Positions 9,557 to 19,464 of a stretch of DNA of 64,000 nucleotides are shown piece by piece (position 1 is the first letter of the stretch; each line of letters begins with the position of its first letter). The DNA comes from Williamsia soli (GTDB lineage Bacteria; Actinomycetota; Actinomycetes; Mycobacteriales; Mycobacteriaceae): the NCBI RefSeq assembly GCF_017377795.1, contig NZ_JAFRDR010000006.1, forward strand, positions 186,001 to 250,000, written 5' to 3'. Below the pieces are notes generated by a model that had not been told where the DNA came from, made no database searches, and worked only from the letters and a program-made list of their open reading frames with translations. Position numbers and translations under genes: made by a program.

Positions 9557-9583
9557 GGCCGGACCCGACGAAGTGGTCCGGCC
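9557..9583 (+). promoter_or_regulatory. leader hairpin ahead of the kdp operon
   Basis: A perfect 9-bp stem (GGCCGGACC pairing with GGTCCGGCC) with a 9-base loop ends 11 bases before the AGGAG ribosome site (9595-9599) of the first kdp reading frame. It would lie in the mRNA leader and could act as an attenuator, an mRNA stabiliser or a protein-binding site. The rest of the divergent region 9296-9556 must hold the kdp and glycosyltransferase promoters; I could not assign -35/-10 boxes or a KdpE site with confidence. Confidence 0.45.
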
Positions 9584-9604
9584 CCCTCATCCTCAGGAGT
9601 GGAC

Positions 9605-9697
9605 GTGGCAGATCTCTTGTTCGTGCCGGCGATCTTCGGCGGTTTCGGTGTGTGCGTACTCGTCCTGCGCCTCGTCGCTGCCAGGACCCGACCGTGA
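9605..9697 (+). CDS. 30-residue membrane peptide preceding kdpF
   Basis: A GTG at 9605, five bases after an AGGAG ribosome site, opens a 30-residue frame reading ADLLFVPAIFGGFGVCVLV and then LRLVAARTRP. It is one membrane helix with a basic C-terminus. Its TGA overlaps the GTG of kdpF (GTGA), so translation is coupled. Similar tiny hydrophobic frames are, from memory, common directly before kdpF in actinobacteria. The role is unknown: an accessory subunit of the Kdp complex or a leader peptide are both possible. Confidence 0.65.
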   Translation: MADLLFVPAIFGGFGVCVLVLRLVAARTRP

Positions 9698-9792
9698 CCG
9701 CCGACGGCGCGACGAATGTCGTGTTGCTGATCATCGCAATCGTGGTGGTGCTGTATCTCTGTGCAGCCCTGGTACTTCCCGAAAGGTTCTAG
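9694..9792 (+). CDS. kdpF: KdpF, small subunit of the potassium-importing Kdp ATPase
   Basis: A 32-residue single-helix membrane peptide (TNVVLLIIAIVVVLYLCAAL, then VLPERF). The YLCAALVLPERF end is typical of KdpF, which stabilises the KdpABC complex in the cytoplasmic membrane. The GTG start overlaps the stop of the preceding small frame, and kdpA follows after 6 bases. Confidence 0.88.
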   Translation: MTADGATNVVLLIIAIVVVLYLCAALVLPERF

Positions 9793-9798
9793 GCAAAC

Positions 9799-11508
9799 GT
9801 GAACTCCTCTGTGGCCGCCGCCCTCCAGGTCGGGTCGGTGGTCTTCATCCTCGCGGCAGCGTATGTGCCGCTCGGCGACTACATGGCCCGCGTGTTCTCC
9901 GGTGGGCGCGGCAGACCGCCAGGCCGCGGGACAGACCTGGCGCCGGAACGCTTGCTCTACAAGATCGCCAGGATCGACCCGCGCCGATCCCAGACCTGGA
10001 CCGGATACGCCACCGCAGTGCTGGCCTTCTCCTTTGTGGGGGTGCTGTTCCTCTACGCCCTGCAGCGTCTCCAGGGTGTGCTGCCCTGGAGCGACGGCCG
10101 CGACGGGGTCTCGCCCGCGATGGCCTTCAACACTGCGATCTCCTTCGTCGCGAACACCAACTGGCAGTCCTTCTCACCTGAGGTGGTGATGAGCAACCTC
10201 ACCCAGATGGCCGGGCTGGCGGTGCAGAACTTCCTGTCCGCTGCGGTTGGTCTCGCGGTGGCGGTAGCGCTCATCCGCGGAATCATCGGTTCGAAGGGCG
10301 ACGGCGAACTCGGGAACTTCTGGGTGGATCTGACCAGGGCCACCCTCCGGATCCTGCTGCCGCTGAGCATCATTGTCGCCCTACTGCTGCTCACCCAGGG
10401 CGCAGTGCAGTCGTTCAGGAGCGGCTTCGACTTCACCGGGCTCGACGGATCGAGTGGGTCCGGCGTTGTCGGACCGTTCGCGTCGCAGGAGGCGATCAAG
10501 GAGCTCGGCACCAACGGCGGCGGAACTCTGTCGGCCAACTCCGCCCACCCGTTCTCCAACCCCACGCCGCTGAGCAACATCGTGGAAATCATTGCGCTGC
10601 TGATCATCCCGGTATGTCTGACCCGCACCTACGGCACGATGGTCGGTGACCGACGGCAGGGCCTCACGATCCTCGGGGTCATGGCCGCCATCTGGTCGGG
10701 CATGGTGGCCCTGGTCTGGGCGTTCGAATCGCACACCAACGGCCTCGCGGCCCAGACGGCCGGGACGATGATGGAAGGCAAGGAACAACGGTTCGGAGTC
10801 GCCGGGTCCGCTCTGTTTGCCGTGTCGACAACGGGAACCTCCACCGGCGCGGTGAACTCGGCGCACGACTCGTACTCCGCCGGCGGCGGTGGAGCGCTGA
10901 TCTGGAACATGCTCCTGGGTGAAGTCGCACCCGGCGGCGTCGGGACCGGTCTGTACGGCATGCTGGTGCTGGCGATCATCGCGGTGTTCGTCGGTGGCCT
11001 GCTCGTGGGCCGGACACCGCAATTCCTGGGCAAGAAGATCGGCCAGCACGAGATCACCATGGCGGCGCTGTCTATCCTCGTGATGCCGGCATTGGTGCTG
11101 ATCGGCACCTCGATCACAGTTACCTTGGCGTCCACCACAGGTTTTCAGGGCAACAGTGGCGAACCGGGATCGCCGGGGTCGATTCACGGATTCTCGGAGG
11201 TGCTGTACGCGTTCGCCTCCGCGGCCAACAACAACGGCAGTGCGTTCGGCGGGCTCACCGCCACCAGCGACTGGTTCCAGACATCACTGGGCTTCGCCAT
11301 GCTGCTCGGCCGGTTCCTGCCGATCATCTTCGTCCTGGCACTGGCCGGCCTACTGGCCTCGGCGAAACCCCGACCGGTCAGTTCCGCAACCCTACCCACC
11401 CACGGCCTGCTCTACGGCGGCCTACTCACCGGCACAGTTCTTCTCGTCGCCGGACTCACCTTCTTCCCGGCCATGGCGCTGGGACCGATAGCAGAGGCAC
11501 TTTCATGA
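9799..11508 (+). CDS. kdpA: KdpA, potassium-binding channel-like subunit
   Basis: This 569-residue polytopic membrane protein forms the potassium selectivity pore of the high-affinity KdpFABC importer. It shows the repeated P-loop pattern of the family: [16 protein letters not shown] in the first repeat, [18 protein letters not shown] in the second, [20 protein letters not shown] in the third and [16 protein letters not shown] in the fourth. Length is normal for KdpA. The start is a GTG at 9799, and kdpB begins four bases before its end (ATGA overlap). Expression is expected at low potassium through KdpDE. Confidence 0.97.
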   Translation: MNSSVAAALQVGSVVFILAAAYVPLGDYMARVFSGGRGRPPGRGTDLAPERLLYKIARIDPRRSQTWTGYATAVLAFSFVGVLFLYALQRLQGVLPWSDGRDGVSPAMAFNTAISFVANTNWQSFSPEVVMSNLTQMAGLAVQNFLSAAVGLAVAVALIRGIIGSKGDGELGNFWVDLTRATLRILLPLSIIVALLLLTQGAVQSFRSGFDFTGLDGSSGSGVVGPFASQEAIKELGTNGGGTLSANSAHPFSNPTPLSNIVEIIALLIIPVCLTRTYGTMVGDRRQGLTILGVMAAIWSGMVALVWAFESHTNGLAAQTAGTMMEGKEQRFGVAGSALFAVSTTGTSTGAVNSAHDSYSAGGGGALIWNMLLGEVAPGGVGTGLYGMLVLAIIAVFVGGLLVGRTPQFLGKKIGQHEITMAALSILVMPALVLIGTSITVTLASTTGFQGNSGEPGSPGSIHGFSEVLYAFASAANNNGSAFGGLTATSDWFQTSLGFAMLLGRFLPIIFVLALAGLLASAKPRPVSSATLPTHGLLYGGLLTGTVLLVAGLTFFPAMALGPIAEALS

Positions 11509-13607
11509 CCACAGTCGCGGAGCGGGAAACCGCGCCCGTCCGGGCCGACGACGATCTGGCCGGCAGCGGAGCGTTCGATCCCCGGCAGCTGATCACCTCG
11601 GTACCCCAGGCGCTTCGCAAACTCGATCCACGAGACCAGGCCCGCAATCCGGTGATGTTCGTCGTCTACCTCGGCGCGATCATCACGACGGTCCTGGCGG
11701 TGTGGCAGCCGTCGTGGTTCTCGATCGCGGTGGTGTTCTGGCTGTGGTTCACGGTGCTGTTCGCGAATCTCGCCGAAGCGGTAGCGGAAGGACGTGGACG
11801 CGCCCAGGCCGCGAGCCTGCGGAAAGTCAAGCAGGACACTGTGGCCCGTCGCCTCGACGCAGACGGCGCCATCACCGAGATCTCGGGCAGCGCACTCGTG
11901 ATCGGTGACCTGATCGTCGTCGAGGCCGGGGAGGTGATCGCCGGAGACGGCGACGTGGTCGACGGTATCGCCACGGTCGACGAGTCCGCGATCACCGGTG
12001 AATCCGCACCCGTGATCCGCGAATCCGGTGGCGATCGCAGTGCGGTGACCGGTGGCACGGTGGTGTTGTCGGACAGGATCATCGTGAAGATCACGACGTC
12101 GCCGGGCGAATCGTTCGTGGACCGGATGATCGCGCTCGTCGAAGGAGCGTCACGGAAGAAGACACCTAACGAGATCGCACTCGACATCCTGCTCTCGAGC
12201 CTGACCATCATCTTCTTGCTGGCGGTCGTGGCGGTCGGGCCCATGCAGCAGTACGCGGGACAGAGCCCGGATGCGGTGAAACTCATTGCGCTGCTGGTCT
12301 GCTTGATCCCGACCACCATCGGTGCGCTGCTGTCGTCGATCGGGATCGCCGGGATGGACAGGCTGGTGCAGCGCAACGTCCTCGCCATGTCCGGGCGCGC
12401 GGTCGAGGCGGCGGGCGATATCGACACGCTGCTCATGGACAAGACCGGGACCATCACCTTCGGCAACCGCCAGGCGACAGCCCTGGTACCCGCACCCGGC
12501 GTGACGCTCTCGCATTTGTCTTTGGCTGCATGCCAATCGAGCCTGGCCGATGACACCCCGGAGGGCCGCAGCATCGTCGAATTGTGCCGTGTCGAGTTCG
12601 GTCAGGACCCCGAAGCGCTCGACGCCGCCGATCGCGCCACCCGGGAGATCGTTCCCTTCACCGCCCAGACCAGGATGAGCGGGATGGATGTGCCCGGCAC
12701 CGCTGGTACGGTCAGGATTCGCAAGGGTGCGGCCGACGCGCTGCTGCGGTGGGTCGCCGACAACCACGGTGACACCCCGGCCGAGGTGAGCGACGAGGTT
12801 GCCAACATCTCGCGGGCAGGCGGCACGCCACTGGTGGTCGGCACTCAGACCGGCGACGACCGGGCCGTCATCCTGGGGACGATCGCGCTCTCCGATGTCG
12901 TGAAACCGGGTATGGCCGAGCGCTTTGCGCAGCTGCGGGCGATGGGGATACGCACGGTGATGGTCACCGGCGACAACCCGCTCACCGCGACGGCGATCGC
13001 CGCGGAAGCCGGGGTCGACGACTTCGTGGCCGAAGCGACACCCGAGGACAAACTGGCGTTGATCCGCAAGGAGCAGGCCGGTGGACGATTGGTCGCCATG
13101 ACCGGCGACGGCACCAACGACGCCCCGGCACTCGCCCAGGCCGACGTCGGGCTGGCGATGAACACCGGGACCTCGGCCGCAAAAGAAGCCGGCAACATGG
13201 TGGATCTGGACTCCGATCCCACCAAGCTGATCGACGTGGTGGCGATCGGCAAGCAGCTGCTGATCACCCGCGGAGCGCTGACCACGTTCTCCCTGGCCAA
13301 CGACCTCGCGAAATACTTCGCGATCCTGCCCGCGCTCTTCAGCGGCATCTACCCGCAGCTCGACAAGCTCAACATCATGGGTCTGCACTCGTCCGAGTCT
13401 GCGATCACCTCGGCGGTGATATTCAACGCCCTGGTCATCGTGGCGCTCATCCCGTTGTCGCTACGCGGCGTGCGGTACCGACCCAGTTCTGCGTCGAAGC
13501 TGTTGGGTCGCAATCTGTTGATCTATGGACTCGGGGGTGTGATCACGCCGTTCCTCGGTATCTGGCTGATCGACCTGGTGGTCCGTTTTCTCCCGGGAAT
13601 GGGGTAG
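11505..13607 (+). CDS. kdpB: KdpB, P-type ATPase catalytic subunit
   Basis: This 700-residue membrane ATPase powers potassium import. The phosphorylated aspartate lies in [13 protein letters not shown] (about residue 312). The actuator-domain motif is present as [13 protein letters not shown], and [18 protein letters not shown] and [22 protein letters not shown] complete the P-domain. KdpA, KdpB and KdpC assemble in the cytoplasmic membrane. The gene overlaps kdpA by four bases and kdpC follows after five. No key residue is missing. Confidence 0.97.
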   Translation: MTTVAERETAPVRADDDLAGSGAFDPRQLITSVPQALRKLDPRDQARNPVMFVVYLGAIITTVLAVWQPSWFSIAVVFWLWFTVLFANLAEAVAEGRGRAQAASLRKVKQDTVARRLDADGAITEISGSALVIGDLIVVEAGEVIAGDGDVVDGIATVDESAITGESAPVIRESGGDRSAVTGGTVVLSDRIIVKITTSPGESFVDRMIALVEGASRKKTPNEIALDILLSSLTIIFLLAVVAVGPMQQYAGQSPDAVKLIALLVCLIPTTIGALLSSIGIAGMDRLVQRNVLAMSGRAVEAAGDIDTLLMDKTGTITFGNRQATALVPAPGVTLSHLSLAACQSSLADDTPEGRSIVELCRVEFGQDPEALDAADRATREIVPFTAQTRMSGMDVPGTAGTVRIRKGAADALLRWVADNHGDTPAEVSDEVANISRAGGTPLVVGTQTGDDRAVILGTIALSDVVKPGMAERFAQLRAMGIRTVMVTGDNPLTATAIAAEAGVDDFVAEATPEDKLALIRKEQAGGRLVAMTGDGTNDAPALAQADVGLAMNTGTSAAKEAGNMVDLDSDPTKLIDVVAIGKQLLITRGALTTFSLANDLAKYFAILPALFSGIYPQLDKLNIMGLHSSESAITSAVIFNALVIVALIPLSLRGVRYRPSSASKLLGRNLLIYGLGGVITPFLGIWLIDLVVRFLPGMG

Positions 13608-13612
13608 ACGAG

Positions 13613-14239
13613 ATGAGAACGATGTCGACGTGGCTACGGCAGTGTGTCGTGGCAGTCGCGGTCCTCGCGGCGATGACGGTGATCCTCGGGGTGGCCTACC
13701 CCGCAGTCGTCTGGGGGGTTTCGCGCATCGGCGCGACCTCGGCGGAGGGGTCGCAGGTCACCGACCGCAACGGGTGCGTCGTCGGGTCGAGCCTGATCGG
13801 CATCGATCCGCAGGTGGCCGCCGGCGAACCTGACAAGTACCTGCACGCCCGCGTGCTGGGATCCTCGGATGACCCGATGGCCCCCGGCGACCCCGCGGCG
13901 TCCGCGGCGAGCAACCAGGGCCCGAACAGTGAGAAGCTGGCCGGCTGGATCGCCGAACGCAGGCAACTGATCGCCGCTCGGGAGGGCGTGAGCGCCGACC
14001 GTGTTCCGGTCGATGCCGTCACCGGGTCAGGGTCGGGTCTCGACCCGCACATCAGCCCGGCCTATGCGGCGCTCCAGGTGCCGCGGCTGGCCAGGGAGAA
14101 CGGGAAGTCGATCGCGGAGGTTCGGCAGATCATCGCCGATCACACCGTGGGCCGCCAGCTGGGCTTTCTCGGCCAGCCCAGGGTCGACGTCCTCGAGGTG
14201 AACCTCGATCTGGGGCTGACCGCTCCGGCCTGCGACTAA
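13613..14239 (+). CDS. kdpC: KdpC, ATP-affinity subunit of the Kdp ATPase
   Basis: This 208-residue protein has one N-terminal membrane anchor (VVAVAVLAAMTVILGVAYPA) and an extracytoplasmic domain. Family motifs are SLIGIDPQVAAGEPDKYLHARVLG, SNQGPNSEKL, VTGSGSGLDPHISPAYAALQVPRLAR and LGQPRVDVLEVN. It holds KdpA and KdpB together and raises ATP affinity. It lies between kdpB and kdpD in the expected order. Confidence 0.96.
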   Translation: MRTMSTWLRQCVVAVAVLAAMTVILGVAYPAVVWGVSRIGATSAEGSQVTDRNGCVVGSSLIGIDPQVAAGEPDKYLHARVLGSSDDPMAPGDPAASAASNQGPNSEKLAGWIAERRQLIAAREGVSADRVPVDAVTGSGSGLDPHISPAYAALQVPRLARENGKSIAEVRQIIADHTVGRQLGFLGQPRVDVLEVNLDLGLTAPACD

Positions 14240-14249
14240 GGTCGGCGCA

Positions 14250-16781
14250 GTGACCGGCGAAACCAGGGGGCGTCTCGAGGTGTTCCTCGGCTGCGCTCCC
14301 GGTGTGGGCAAGACGTACGAGATGCTGGCGCAGGCCCACGCTCTGCTCGGAGAGGACGTCGACGTGGTCGTCGCGGTGGTGGAGACGCACGGGCGGTCCG
14401 TCACCGCGGCGATGACCGACGGACTGGAGATCGTTGCTCGCAAGGATGTCGAGCACCGCGGGACCGTGCTCGCCGAGATGGACCTGGACGCGGTGCTGGC
14501 CCGCCGCCCTCAGGTGGCCCTTGTCGACGAACTCGCCCACACGAACGCCCCCGGCTCGCGGAACGCCAAGCGCTGGCAGGACATCGAAGAGCTGCGCGCC
14601 GCCGGCATCGATGTCCTGTCCACGATCAACATCCAGCATCTCGAGAGTCTGAACGACGTGGTCCAGGAGATCACCGGGATCGTCCAGCGCGAGACCGTCC
14701 CTGACGACGTGGTGCGGGCTGCCGACGAGATCGAACTCGTCGACATCGCGCCGCAGGCACTGCGGCAACGTCTCTCGGCGGGCAAGGTCTATCCCGGGGA
14801 CAGGGTGGGCGGTGCGCTGGCGAACTATTTCCGCGAGGGCAACCTGACCGCGCTGCGGGAATTGGCCTTGCTGTGGCTCGCCGATCAGGTCGACGACAAC
14901 CTCGCGACGTACCGCGCCGCACACCAGATCACCGCCACCTGGGAGGCTCGCGAGCGCGTCGTGGTGGCGCTGACCGGCGGTCCGGAATCGGCGACACTGC
15001 TGCGCCGCGCAGGTCGGATCGCCTCGCGCTCGAGCGCTGAACTCGTCGTGGTGCACATCGCGGCTGCCGACGGTCTCTCCGCTCCCGCCTCGGTGGACAT
15101 CGCCGAACTCACCGAACTGGCGAAAGGGTTCGGCGCACAAACCCACACAATCGTCGGCGACGACGTACCCGCCGCGCTACTCGAGTTCGCCCGAGGGGTC
15201 AACGCCACCCAACTCGTGATCGGCACCTCCAGACGATCTCGCTGGCAACGCATCCTCGACGAAGGGGTCGGCGCCACCGTCGTGCGGAACTCCGGAAAAA
15301 TCGACGTCCACATGGTCACCCATTCCGAGTCCAAGGCACGAAACCCGCTCGACATCAGGCAGACCCGCTTCCACCGTCCGCTGAGCTGGATGTTCGCCGT
15401 CCTGGTGCCCGCCGCGGCGGCGGTACTGCTCGCCTTCCTGGACCGGTGGCTGGGTATCGCCAGTGAGTCGGCGTTGTTCTTCGTGGTGGTGCTCGCGGTC
15501 TCGATGCTCGGTGGCATCGGCCCGGCGGCGCTGTCGGCGATCGTGTCGGGGTTGTTGCTCAACTACTTCTTCACCTCGCCGCGCTATACCTTCACCATCA
15601 ACGAGGCCGACAATCTGATCACCATCATCGTGATGCTGGTGATCGCCATAGCCGTTGCCGCTCTGGTTGATTCGGCCACTGTGAGGCGGGTGCAGGCGCA
15701 GCGGGCCGGTCGTGATGCCGAACTCCTCGCCACGTTCTCCGGCGCTGTTCTCAGTGGAGAAGGACTCGACGGCCTGCTGCGGCGGGTCCGCGAAACCTAC
15801 GACCAGCGTGCCGTCTCGCTGATCCGTCGCAGCGGCCGAGAGGCGAGCATCGTGGAAGGATCGGTCGGGGAGGAGCCACCTGCCGACACCGGTGCCGCCG
15901 ACACCGTGTGTCCTGTCCCCGGCAGCGATTTCGCGATGTTGCTCAGCGGCCCCAAACTCGGTGGACGTGAACGCAAGGTGCTCGTCGCGGTCGCCACCCA
16001 GGCTGCGGGCATCGTCGAACGGCGTGAACTCGCCGCCGAGGCGGCCGAGGCGCGAGCACTGGCGGAAACCGATCAACTGCGTCGCGCTCTGTTGTCGGCG
16101 GTGAGCCACGATCTGCGGACCCCGTTGGCCGCGGTCAAAGCGGCCGCGTCGAGTTTGCGGGGTACCGACGTCACCTTCTCGCCACAGGACACCGCAGAAC
16201 TGCTCGCCACCATCGAAGAATCCACCGACCACCTGACCGCGCTGGTCGGCAATCTGCTCGACTCGTCGCGACTGGCCGCCGGGGTGGTTCGGCCAGACCT
16301 GCAGATGGTCTACCTGACGGAGGTGGTGAGCCGTGCCATGATGGGCATCTCCCGCCTCGACCCCACCGGTGCCACTCGTGTCGAACTCGATGTCGAACAG
16401 GTGCTCGTCTACGCGGACCCGGGGCTGCTCGAACGGGTGCTGGCCAACCTCATCGACAACGCACTGCGGCACAGCGGGCAGACCGCGTCGGTGCACGTGC
16501 TCGCTCGCCTTGACCCTGAGTCCGACCCGGTGCGGTGCACGGTGTCGGTGCGCGATCACGGGTCCGGGGTCCCGGCGCAGTCGTGGGACAAAATTTTCAC
16601 CGCTTTTCAGCGCCTCGGGGACACGGGCAGTGGTGCCGGAGTGGGGCTGGGACTGTCTGTGGCGCAGGGTTTCGTTCGCGCCATGGGGGCGCAGATCACC
16701 CCGTCGGACACCCCTGGCGGCGGCCTGACGATGTCGTTCGAGCTCCCGGTCGAGCCACCTGTGGAGGCCTCATATGGTTGA
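14250..16781 (+). CDS. kdpD: KdpD, potassium/turgor sensor histidine kinase
   Basis: This 843-residue membrane kinase starts with a GTG at 14250, eight bases after an AAGG stretch. The N-terminal KdpD domain has the Walker-type loop GCAPGVGKTYEM and RPQVALVDELAHTNAPGSRN; a universal-stress-like domain follows (about 235-355). The DUF4118 region has several membrane helices (about 380-480). The kinase core has the phosphorylated histidine in SAVSHDLRTPLAAVKAA, then NLIDNALRHSG and GVGLGLSVAQGF. It phosphorylates KdpE when potassium or turgor is low and overlaps kdpE by eight bases. Confidence 0.96.
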   Translation: MTGETRGRLEVFLGCAPGVGKTYEMLAQAHALLGEDVDVVVAVVETHGRSVTAAMTDGLEIVARKDVEHRGTVLAEMDLDAVLARRPQVALVDELAHTNAPGSRNAKRWQDIEELRAAGIDVLSTINIQHLESLNDVVQEITGIVQRETVPDDVVRAADEIELVDIAPQALRQRLSAGKVYPGDRVGGALANYFREGNLTALRELALLWLADQVDDNLATYRAAHQITATWEARERVVVALTGGPESATLLRRAGRIASRSSAELVVVHIAAADGLSAPASVDIAELTELAKGFGAQTHTIVGDDVPAALLEFARGVNATQLVIGTSRRSRWQRILDEGVGATVVRNSGKIDVHMVTHSESKARNPLDIRQTRFHRPLSWMFAVLVPAAAAVLLAFLDRWLGIASESALFFVVVLAVSMLGGIGPAALSAIVSGLLLNYFFTSPRYTFTINEADNLITIIVMLVIAIAVAALVDSATVRRVQAQRAGRDAELLATFSGAVLSGEGLDGLLRRVRETYDQRAVSLIRRSGREASIVEGSVGEEPPADTGAADTVCPVPGSDFAMLLSGPKLGGRERKVLVAVATQAAGIVERRELAAEAAEARALAETDQLRRALLSAVSHDLRTPLAAVKAAASSLRGTDVTFSPQDTAELLATIEESTDHLTALVGNLLDSSRLAAGVVRPDLQMVYLTEVVSRAMMGISRLDPTGATRVELDVEQVLVYADPGLLERVLANLIDNALRHSGQTASVHVLARLDPESDPVRCTVSVRDHGSGVPAQSWDKIFTAFQRLGDTGSGAGVGLGLSVAQGFVRAMGAQITPSDTPGGGLTMSFELPVEPPVEASYG

Positions 16782-17493
16782 CCAGGTGCGGTCGGATCAG
16801 GCGCGGGCAGAGCGGGTGCGGGTTCTCGTCGTCGACGACGAGCCGCAGATCCTGCGCGCCCTGCGGATCAATTTGAATGCGCGTGGGTTCGACGTGACCA
16901 CCGCCTCCAGCGGTGCGGGCGCCCTGACCGCTGCCGGGCAGACGAATCCACAAGTGATCGTCCTCGATCTCGGACTACCCGACATAGACGGATTCACGGT
17001 GCTCGCCGGGTTGCGAGGGTGGACCGACGTGCCGGTCATCGTGCTGTCGGCGCGCACCGATTCGGCCGACAAGGTGCAGGCCCTCGACGCCGGAGCGGAT
17101 GACTATGTGACCAAACCCTTTGGCATGGAAGAGTTTCTCGCCCGGCTGCGGGCAGCGGTCCGGCGCGGACGTGCCACCGAATCCTCGGAACCTGTGGTCG
17201 AGACCGATGCGTTCACGGTCGATCTGCGCACCAAACAGGTCACTCGCGGGGGAGTGCCCGTCCACCTCACCCCCACCGAATGGGGCGTCCTGGAGCTGCT
17301 GGTGCGCAACGAGGACAAGCTGGTCAGCCAACGCGACATCCTCACCCACGTGTGGGGACCGAGCTACGGCACCCAGAGCAACTACCTGCGGGTCTACTTG
17401 GCCAGCCTGCGGCGCAAGCTCGAAAGCGATCCCACCACTCCCCGGCATCTACTGACCGAGGCCGGGATGGGTTACCGGTTCGTGCGGTCTTGA
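16774..17493 (+). CDS. kdpE: KdpE, response regulator of the kdp operon
   Basis: This 239-residue OmpR/PhoB-type regulator has a receiver domain containing VLVVDDEPQ, the phospho-acceptor aspartate in VIVLDLGLPDIDG, and the switch lysine in DYVTKPFGMEEF. The C-terminal winged-helix domain includes LTPTEWGVLELLVRNEDKLV and the recognition region SNYLRVYLASLRRKLE. It is expected to activate kdpFABC under potassium limitation. It is the last gene of the kdp set. Confidence 0.96.
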   Translation: MVDQVRSDQARAERVRVLVVDDEPQILRALRINLNARGFDVTTASSGAGALTAAGQTNPQVIVLDLGLPDIDGFTVLAGLRGWTDVPVIVLSARTDSADKVQALDAGADDYVTKPFGMEEFLARLRAAVRRGRATESSEPVVETDAFTVDLRTKQVTRGGVPVHLTPTEWGVLELLVRNEDKLVSQRDILTHVWGPSYGTQSNYLRVYLASLRRKLESDPTTPRHLLTEAGMGYRFVRS

Positions 17494-17538
17494 TATCGGC
17501 GGCCCGAGGGTTTGGGTCGTCTCCGGTGGGTACCCGAG

Positions 17539-18180
17539 ATGGCGATGAGTCCTGAAACGGTTCTTGCCTTCTGTGGAATTGCCCTGCTCGCTTACGTCAC
17601 GCCTGGTCCGGACTGGTTTGTGGTGATGAGACACGCGGTCCGGTCAAGGCGGTCCGGCTGGGTCGCTGCGATCGGCGTCCAATGCGGATTATTGGTCCAC
17701 ATGACGGCGGCCGCAGTGGGGGTCGCCGCGATTCTGCTGGCCAGCGCGACGGCGTTCACCGTGCTCAAGCTCGTCGGCGCCGCGTATCTGGTGTACCTCG
17801 GAGTCCGTGCGCTGCTGAATTCGCGTTCGAGCTCCGGCGGTTCCGTCACCGAGGCGCAGGAACCGGCCGACCTGCGGTTGTTCAGCGTCTGGCGCCAGTC
17901 GTTCATAGCGAACGTCCTGAACCCGAAAGCGGCGCTCTTCTTCGTGGCGGTGCTCCCGCAGTTCGTGTCCACCGGTGGCGCTGTCACGCTGCAGATCCTC
18001 GGGCTCGGTGTGATCGACGTTGCCTTGGGAGTCGTCTGGTGGGCGGTGTTCGTGTTCGGAGTGCACCGCCTTCGGACGCTCATGGGTGGACGGCGTGCCA
18101 GGGTTCTGACCGACCGGATCTCGGGAACCGCTCTGATCGGATTGGGCGGGGGATTGGCGCTGACGCCGGCGAAGATGTGA
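17539..18180 (+). CDS. LysE/RhtB-family amino acid exporter
   Basis: About 213 residues with the family's five to six membrane helices. The signature TPGPDWFVVMRHAVRSRRSGWVAA lies in the first loop, and NVLNPKAALFFVAVLPQF is the second family block. It would export an amino acid or small analogue across the cytoplasmic membrane. In-frame ATGs occur at 17512, 17539 and 17545; I favour 17539 (MAMSPETVLAF) because similarity starts there. It converges on the acyl-CoA dehydrogenase across a 78-base gap. Substrate not predictable. Confidence 0.88.
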   Translation: MAMSPETVLAFCGIALLAYVTPGPDWFVVMRHAVRSRRSGWVAAIGVQCGLLVHMTAAAVGVAAILLASATAFTVLKLVGAAYLVYLGVRALLNSRSSSGGSVTEAQEPADLRLFSVWRQSFIANVLNPKAALFFVAVLPQFVSTGGAVTLQILGLGVIDVALGVVWWAVFVFGVHRLRTLMGGRRARVLTDRISGTALIGLGGGLALTPAKM

Positions 18181-18258
18181 GACCTGGTCGGTTGATGTCT
18201 GGCCTCGACCACTCCGCCGCGCGGCAGCGAGTAACTATTACTGAGAAACGCAGGAACG

Positions 18259-19401
18259 CTACAGCGATCGGGCGACTATTTCCTTCATGATCTCGTTGGT
18301 GCCCGCGTAGATTTTCTGTACGCGTCCGTCGGTCCACATACGGCCGATCGGATACTCGCTCATGTAGCCGTATCCGCCGAAGAGCTGGACACACTCGTCG
18401 AGAACCGACATCGCGCGGTCAGTGGTCCACCACTTGGCCATCGCGACCGTCGGGATGTCAAGCTCGCCCGTGAGGTGCTTGACGATGCAGTCGTCGACGA
18501 AGACTCGCGCGATGCGAGTCTCTGTGGCCGCCTCGGCGAGCTTGAACTTGGTGTTCTGGAAACCGAAGACCGGACGTCCGAACGCCTGACGGTCCTTGGT
18601 GTAGGCAATGGTCTGTGCGACAGCAGATTCCATGCCCGCGACCGAGGCGACGGCGATGATGAGACGCTCCTGCGGGAGCTGTTGCATGAGCTGGATGAAG
18701 CCCTGGCCCTCCTCGGTGCCGAGCAGGTTCGCGACCGGAACCCGGACGCCGTCGAAGAACAGTTCCGAGGTGTCCTGTCCTCGCTGGCCGATCTTGTCGA
18801 GCACTCGCCCTCGCCGGAAACCTTCGCGGTCGCCCTCGACGAGCACCAGCGAGATGCCCTTGGCTCCCTCACCGGTGTCGGTCTTGACCACGACGATGAT
18901 GAGGTCGGCCTGAGAACCGTTGGTTATGAACGTCTTCGACCCGTCGATGACGTAGTCGTCGCCGTCGCGAATCGCCTTGGTCTTGATGTTCTGCAGATCC
19001 GATCCGGTGCCCGGCTCGGTCATGGCGATGGCGCCGACCACCTCACCAGAGGCCATCTTCGGCAACCACCGCTGCTTTTGCTCCTCTGTCCCGTAGGCGA
19101 GCAGGTAATGGGCGATGATGCCGTTGTGCAGGCTGACGCCCCACGACGAGTCACCGACCCGAGCCTGCTCCTCGATCAGCACCGCCTCATGTGCGAACGT
19201 GCCGCCACCGCCGCCGTACTCCTCAGGGATCGACATGCACAGCAGGCCGAGCTCTCCCGCCTGATTCCACAGATCACGATCAACGTGATGCTGGTCGATG
19301 TACTTGTCGACGTTGGGAGCGACGGTCTTCTCGAAAAACGACCGGACCAGACCACGCAGGTCGTCCAGGTCGTCAGTCGCCCAAGGGGAGACGTGAGTCA
19401 T
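18259..19401 (-). CDS. acyl-CoA dehydrogenase
   Basis: This 380-residue FAD enzyme of fatty acid or related acyl-CoA beta-oxidation forms the alpha,beta-double bond. Markers are AIAMTEPGTGSDLQNIKTKA (FAD/substrate loop), DGSKTFITNGSQADLIIVV, ESAVAQTIAYTKDRQAFGRP, and the C-terminal QLFGGYGYMSEYPIGRMWTDGRVQKIYAGTNEIMKE in which YAGTNEIMKE is the usual terminal block. The catalytic base is expected in the YxxEYP-TDGRV region. The start at 19401 follows a GGAAGG ribosome site; the open frame runs further upstream without similarity. Divergent from the following monooxygenase gene. Confidence 0.94.
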   Translation of the reverse strand: MTHVSPWATDDLDDLRGLVRSFFEKTVAPNVDKYIDQHHVDRDLWNQAGELGLLCMSIPEEYGGGGGTFAHEAVLIEEQARVGDSSWGVSLHNGIIAHYLLAYGTEEQKQRWLPKMASGEVVGAIAMTEPGTGSDLQNIKTKAIRDGDDYVIDGSKTFITNGSQADLIIVVVKTDTGEGAKGISLVLVEGDREGFRRGRVLDKIGQRGQDTSELFFDGVRVPVANLLGTEEGQGFIQLMQQLPQERLIIAVASVAGMESAVAQTIAYTKDRQAFGRPVFGFQNTKFKLAEAATETRIARVFVDDCIVKHLTGELDIPTVAMAKWWTTDRAMSVLDECVQLFGGYGYMSEYPIGRMWTDGRVQKIYAGTNEIMKEIVARSL

Positions 19402-19464
19402 GGGGTTACCTTCCGGATTGCCATGGGATGCGGATGTTGTCATCACGGAGCGTAACATTGAGCA

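Noticed and set aside
9481-9693. Longer plus-strand frame leading into kdpF
   Set aside because: No ribosome site, no similarity, and it overlaps the coupled 30-residue frame. kdpF homology begins at the GTG 9694.
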